In this document: positions 63,082 to 64,000 of the stretch, piece after piece
Position numbering within the stretch: the first letter of the stretch is position 1
Layout: each line of letters opens with the position of its first letter
DNA from: Neptunicoccus sediminis
GTDB lineage: Bacteria; Pseudomonadota; Alphaproteobacteria; Rhodobacterales; Rhodobacteraceae
Length of the DNA: 64,000 bases
Reading direction: 5' to 3'
Assembly (NCBI RefSeq): GCF_001719615.1
Contig: NZ_MDVX01000002.1
Span: forward strand, 310,001 to 374,000
Program-made: the position numbers and the translations under genes
Notes under the pieces: model-generated
What the model was told of the DNA's origin: nothing
The model's input: only the letters and a program-made list of their open reading frames with translations
Database searches by the model: none

Positions 63082-63864
63082 TTGAGAAAAGTTTTCGAAC
63101 CTGTGATTTTTTACGGTGATCCACATGGAGACTGGCAACCCTTGTTGGATGAAATCGATGAAAAGACAGATACTGTTTTCATCATGGGCGATCTAGCAGA
63201 AGCAAAACGGCATCCCGAACATTTGGATAGCGCACGTGAAGCTCTTCGAATGCTAATTTCTAAAGGCATCAGAGTGCGCTTCATCGTAGGCAATCATGAT
63301 ACCGACACTGACGCAATTCATGCGCTCGTCTTCGAGGAGTTTCGTGAAATGCTATTGGAGTGCCAAGTTTTAACCATTGGCCAATCGCAGTTTAGGGTAG
63401 CCGGACTGGGCGGAGTCATTAGGGGTAAAGTTTGGACAGGGGATGACGAACCTACCTTTTATTCTCCCGCCGATCTGATGGCAGTGACACCGAAGCATGA
63501 ACGCTTTCGAGGAGGACTCCCGCGGAAACAACAAGGTACAATTTTCCCGTCCTCAGTAGCCACTCTTGCACAGAGGGGCACTGATATCTTGCTTACGCAT
63601 GAGGCGCCGAGTTGCCATCCTCGTGGTTTCGGATTCATCGATGATTTAAGTCAGAGTATGGGAGCCAGCCTTATTGTCCATGGCCATCATCATGTTGCCT
63701 ATTCCGACAGGCTTAATAACGGTGTACTGGTCCGGGGCCTAGGACGGGCTGAAGTTTGGAAGCCCAATCTCACTGACATGCTGAGCCAACAAAAAATGAT
63801 TATGGCTGGCCGGGACAGCCTGAGCCAGCGTTGGGAAGTCTACGACAAGCTCAAAGACTGCTGA
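63082..63864 (+). CDS. Calcineurin-like metallophosphoesterase
   Basis: A protein of about 260 residues (start TTG 63082, with AATAGGAG ten bases upstream; a TTG at 63013 would add a poorly conserved extension). The motifs are YGDPHGDWQPLL, FIMGDLAEAK, IVGNHDTDTD, LLTHEAPSCHP and IVHGHHHVAYSD, the full metal-binding set of the metallophosphoesterase superfamily. The codon usage and lower GC suggest recent transfer. It follows the integrase and is the only cargo gene seen, so its role (phosphatase, nuclease or defence-related) cannot be decided. Confidence 0.82.
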   Translation: MRKVFEPVIFYGDPHGDWQPLLDEIDEKTDTVFIMGDLAEAKRHPEHLDSAREALRMLISKGIRVRFIVGNHDTDTDAIHALVFEEFREMLLECQVLTIGQSQFRVAGLGGVIRGKVWTGDDEPTFYSPADLMAVTPKHERFRGGLPRKQQGTIFPSSVATLAQRGTDILLTHEAPSCHPRGFGFIDDLSQSMGASLIVHGHHHVAYSDRLNNGVLVRGLGRAEVWKPNLTDMLSQQKMIMAGRDSLSQRWEVYDKLKDC

Positions 63865-63954
63865 AAAAGAGCAGATGATCTAAACTCGGCCGTGATAAAT
63901 ATGGTATATTGAAGGAATTCGCGGAATGTGACGCCGAGACACCAACATTCCTAA

Positions 63955-64000
63955 TGACCTGCTCCCCATTGAGTCCGCTAGTTTAGGTTAGCTCTTTTCA
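63955..64000. other. Possible insertion-sequence end at the right edge
   Basis: TGACCTGCTCCCC at 63955-63967, in AT-rich DNA, resembles (from memory) the termini of some IS3-family elements. The window ends before any transposase, so this is only a hint. Confidence 0.2.

Overview
The window is chromosomal DNA of an alphaproteobacterium, most likely a marine member of the Rhodobacterales (roseobacter group). Evidence for this is the close resemblance to Ruegeria-type DmdA (DMSP demethylase) and AcuI, the trgA-trgB-cysK cluster known from Rhodobacter, an ScfR/PccR-type regulator with propionyl-CoA carboxylase genes, RNase E with an acidic insertion in its S1 region, and several secreted RTX proteins. 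Genes are closely packed and GC-rich except at the far right.

Layout. 1-1107: the 5' part of a polytopic membrane protein running off the left edge; then a DUF4174 protein and a possible 21-codon peptide. 1769-7549: propionyl-CoA carboxylase genes pccA and pccB, separated by small hypothetical proteins and lipoproteins. 7798-14496: an M10-type RTX metalloprotease, a Bcr/CflA-type MFS exporter, the pccR-like regulator and an MscS channel. 14504-19844: cysK, trgB, trgA, cyclopropane fatty acid synthase and photolyase. 19879-26285: a class V aminotransferase, then a leftward block DUF2182-DUF1326-DinB-dmdA-acuI with a divergent GntR regulator and two operator-like palindromes between them. 26552-34022: a giant RTX protein and a divergent 7TM histidine kinase / LuxR-type response regulator pair. 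34123-38959: tRNA-Arg(CCG), a second large RTX protein, catalase, an alpha/beta hydrolase and a glyoxalase I-like protein. 39081-44153: a tandem glycine riboswitch and gcvT-gcvH-VOC-gcvP. 44202-52982: a secreted propeller-like RTX protein, ychF, trpA, metG, an acyl-CoA ligase and a Kbp-like BON/LysM protein. 53073-61553: PBP1A, AmiC, RNase E with a 500-base leader, and an EamA transporter. 61745-64000: a P4-type tyrosine integrase and a metallophosphoesterase in AT-richer DNA, probably the left end of an integrated island.

How the parts fit. DmdA demethylates DMSP; AcuI reduces acryloyl-CoA to propionyl-CoA; PccAB carboxylates propionyl-CoA; PccR probably senses short-chain acyl-CoA and acts on TTTGCAAA-like sites. 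Much of the left half therefore fits C3 and DMSP carbon metabolism, although the mutase, dmdB/C/D and any DMSP lyase are outside the window. The glycine cleavage operon is controlled by glycine through a riboswitch. Four RTX proteins share glycine/aspartate-rich repeats and type-I-secretion-like C-termini, but no exporter genes lie here.

Most noteworthy: three conserved genes of unknown role in the same presumptive operon as dmdA-acuI; a response regulator whose receiver domain begins upstream of any ATG/GTG/TTG; two copies of a palindromic dispersed repeat sharing 27 identical bases; and inverted-repeat clusters in the RTX intergenic region. All calls come from reading the sequence and remembered family features; no database search was run.
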